From positions 1 to 15,415 of the forward strand of contig RBNI01003666.1 of the NCBI GenBank assembly GCA_003990745.1: a stretch of DNA of 15,415 nucleotides, written 5' to 3'. This document shows, in pieces, positions 15,224-15,415 of the stretch (positions within the stretch are counted from its first letter, which is position 1; every line of letters starts with the position of its first letter). A program made the translations under genes and the position numbers. The notes under the pieces were generated by a model. It was not told the origin of the DNA. It did not search any database and was given only the letters and a program-made list of their open reading frames with translations. The stretch comes from Jimgerdemannia flammicorona. Its lineage: Eukaryota; Mucoromycota; Endogonomycetes; Endogonales; Endogonaceae.

Positions 15224-15415
15224 AGAAATTCAAAAGAATATATCTCTTACTCTACAATATAGCTGAATTTGACTGCAAAAAAAAACTACTGTAAAAATAT
15301 TATAAAAATCAAAAAAATTAAATTATAAACAAAAAAATTCAATTTTTTTTTTTAACTTTTCTAACTTTTTTTAATTTTTTTTTTTTTATAATTTTATAAT
15401 AAATATCAAGTTAAA

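Larger units (their letters stand above)
14538..15415. other. AT-rich, CpG-free non-coding flank
   Basis: About 880 bp with no CpG at all by reading, many TpA steps and A/T homopolymers, ending in poly(A)/poly(T) runs. No protein frame of note on either strand. It contains the inverted repeat listed separately. The composition resembles heavily deaminated or RIP-affected fungal DNA; the original content is not recognisable. Confidence 0.8.

Noticed and set aside
1..15415. CRISPR array, bacterial operon, rRNA or tRNA gene
   Set aside because: No regularly spaced identical repeats, no ribosomal sequence and no tRNA cloverleaf seen. The tRNA-like match at 6483 is only a short complementary primer site.

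Overview
This is a eukaryotic, almost certainly fungal, repeat-rich window and essentially a graveyard of nested retrotransposons. The coding content is retroelement gag, endonuclease, reverse transcriptase and integrase genes interrupted by stop codons. The tRNA primer site of the LTR element matches a fungal-type initiator tRNA-Met half. I cannot fix the species or phylum. I see no intact host gene and nothing prokaryotic.

Layout. (1) 1-1371 is AT-rich flank with a CpG-rich palindromic repeat (106-205), a small acidic reading frame on the minus strand (226-444), and a stop-riddled but frame-continuous minus-strand pseudogene (601-1371) whose start contains three 33-bp repeats. (2) A non-LTR retrotransposon (LINE copy 1) runs from about 1328 through ORF1 (1397-3423) to the first codons of ORF2 (3455-3474). 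(3) A second LINE of the same family (copy 2, 3475-14462) is inserted there: 94-bp 5' UTR, ORF1 (3569-5586), ORF2 endonuclease part (5624-6328), ORF2 reverse transcriptase and C-terminal part (11436-14402), poly(A) (14448-14462). A 9-bp near-identical duplication flanks it (3466-3474 and 14461-14469), and beyond it ORF2 of copy 1 resumes in register for about 75 bp. (4) Inside ORF2 of copy 2 sits a full-length Ty1/copia element (6329-11430) with 154-bp LTRs, a half-tRNA-iMet primer site, one continuous 1,475-codon gag-pol frame broken by seven stops, and a perfect 5-bp target duplication (GACAT). Removing it restores the ORF2 reading frame. (5) 14538-15415 is very AT-rich, CpG-free DNA containing a diverged inverted repeat with two 135-bp arms.

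The three-level nest gives a relative chronology: host flank, then LINE copy 1, then LINE copy 2, then copia. CpG content rises in the same order (none in the flanks; about 5 in ORF1 of copy 1; about 22 in ORF1 of copy 2; dense in copia). The seven differences between the two LTRs are all transitions, and every copia stop can be read as a single C-to-T (or G-to-A) change. Together this suggests methylation-linked deamination or a RIP-like process acting on repeats over a long time.

None of the elements looks autonomous now. The point of interest is the unusually readable layered structure, the long knuckle-less LINE ORF1 with an RRM-like segment, and the inverted repeat in the right flank, rather than a working gene system.
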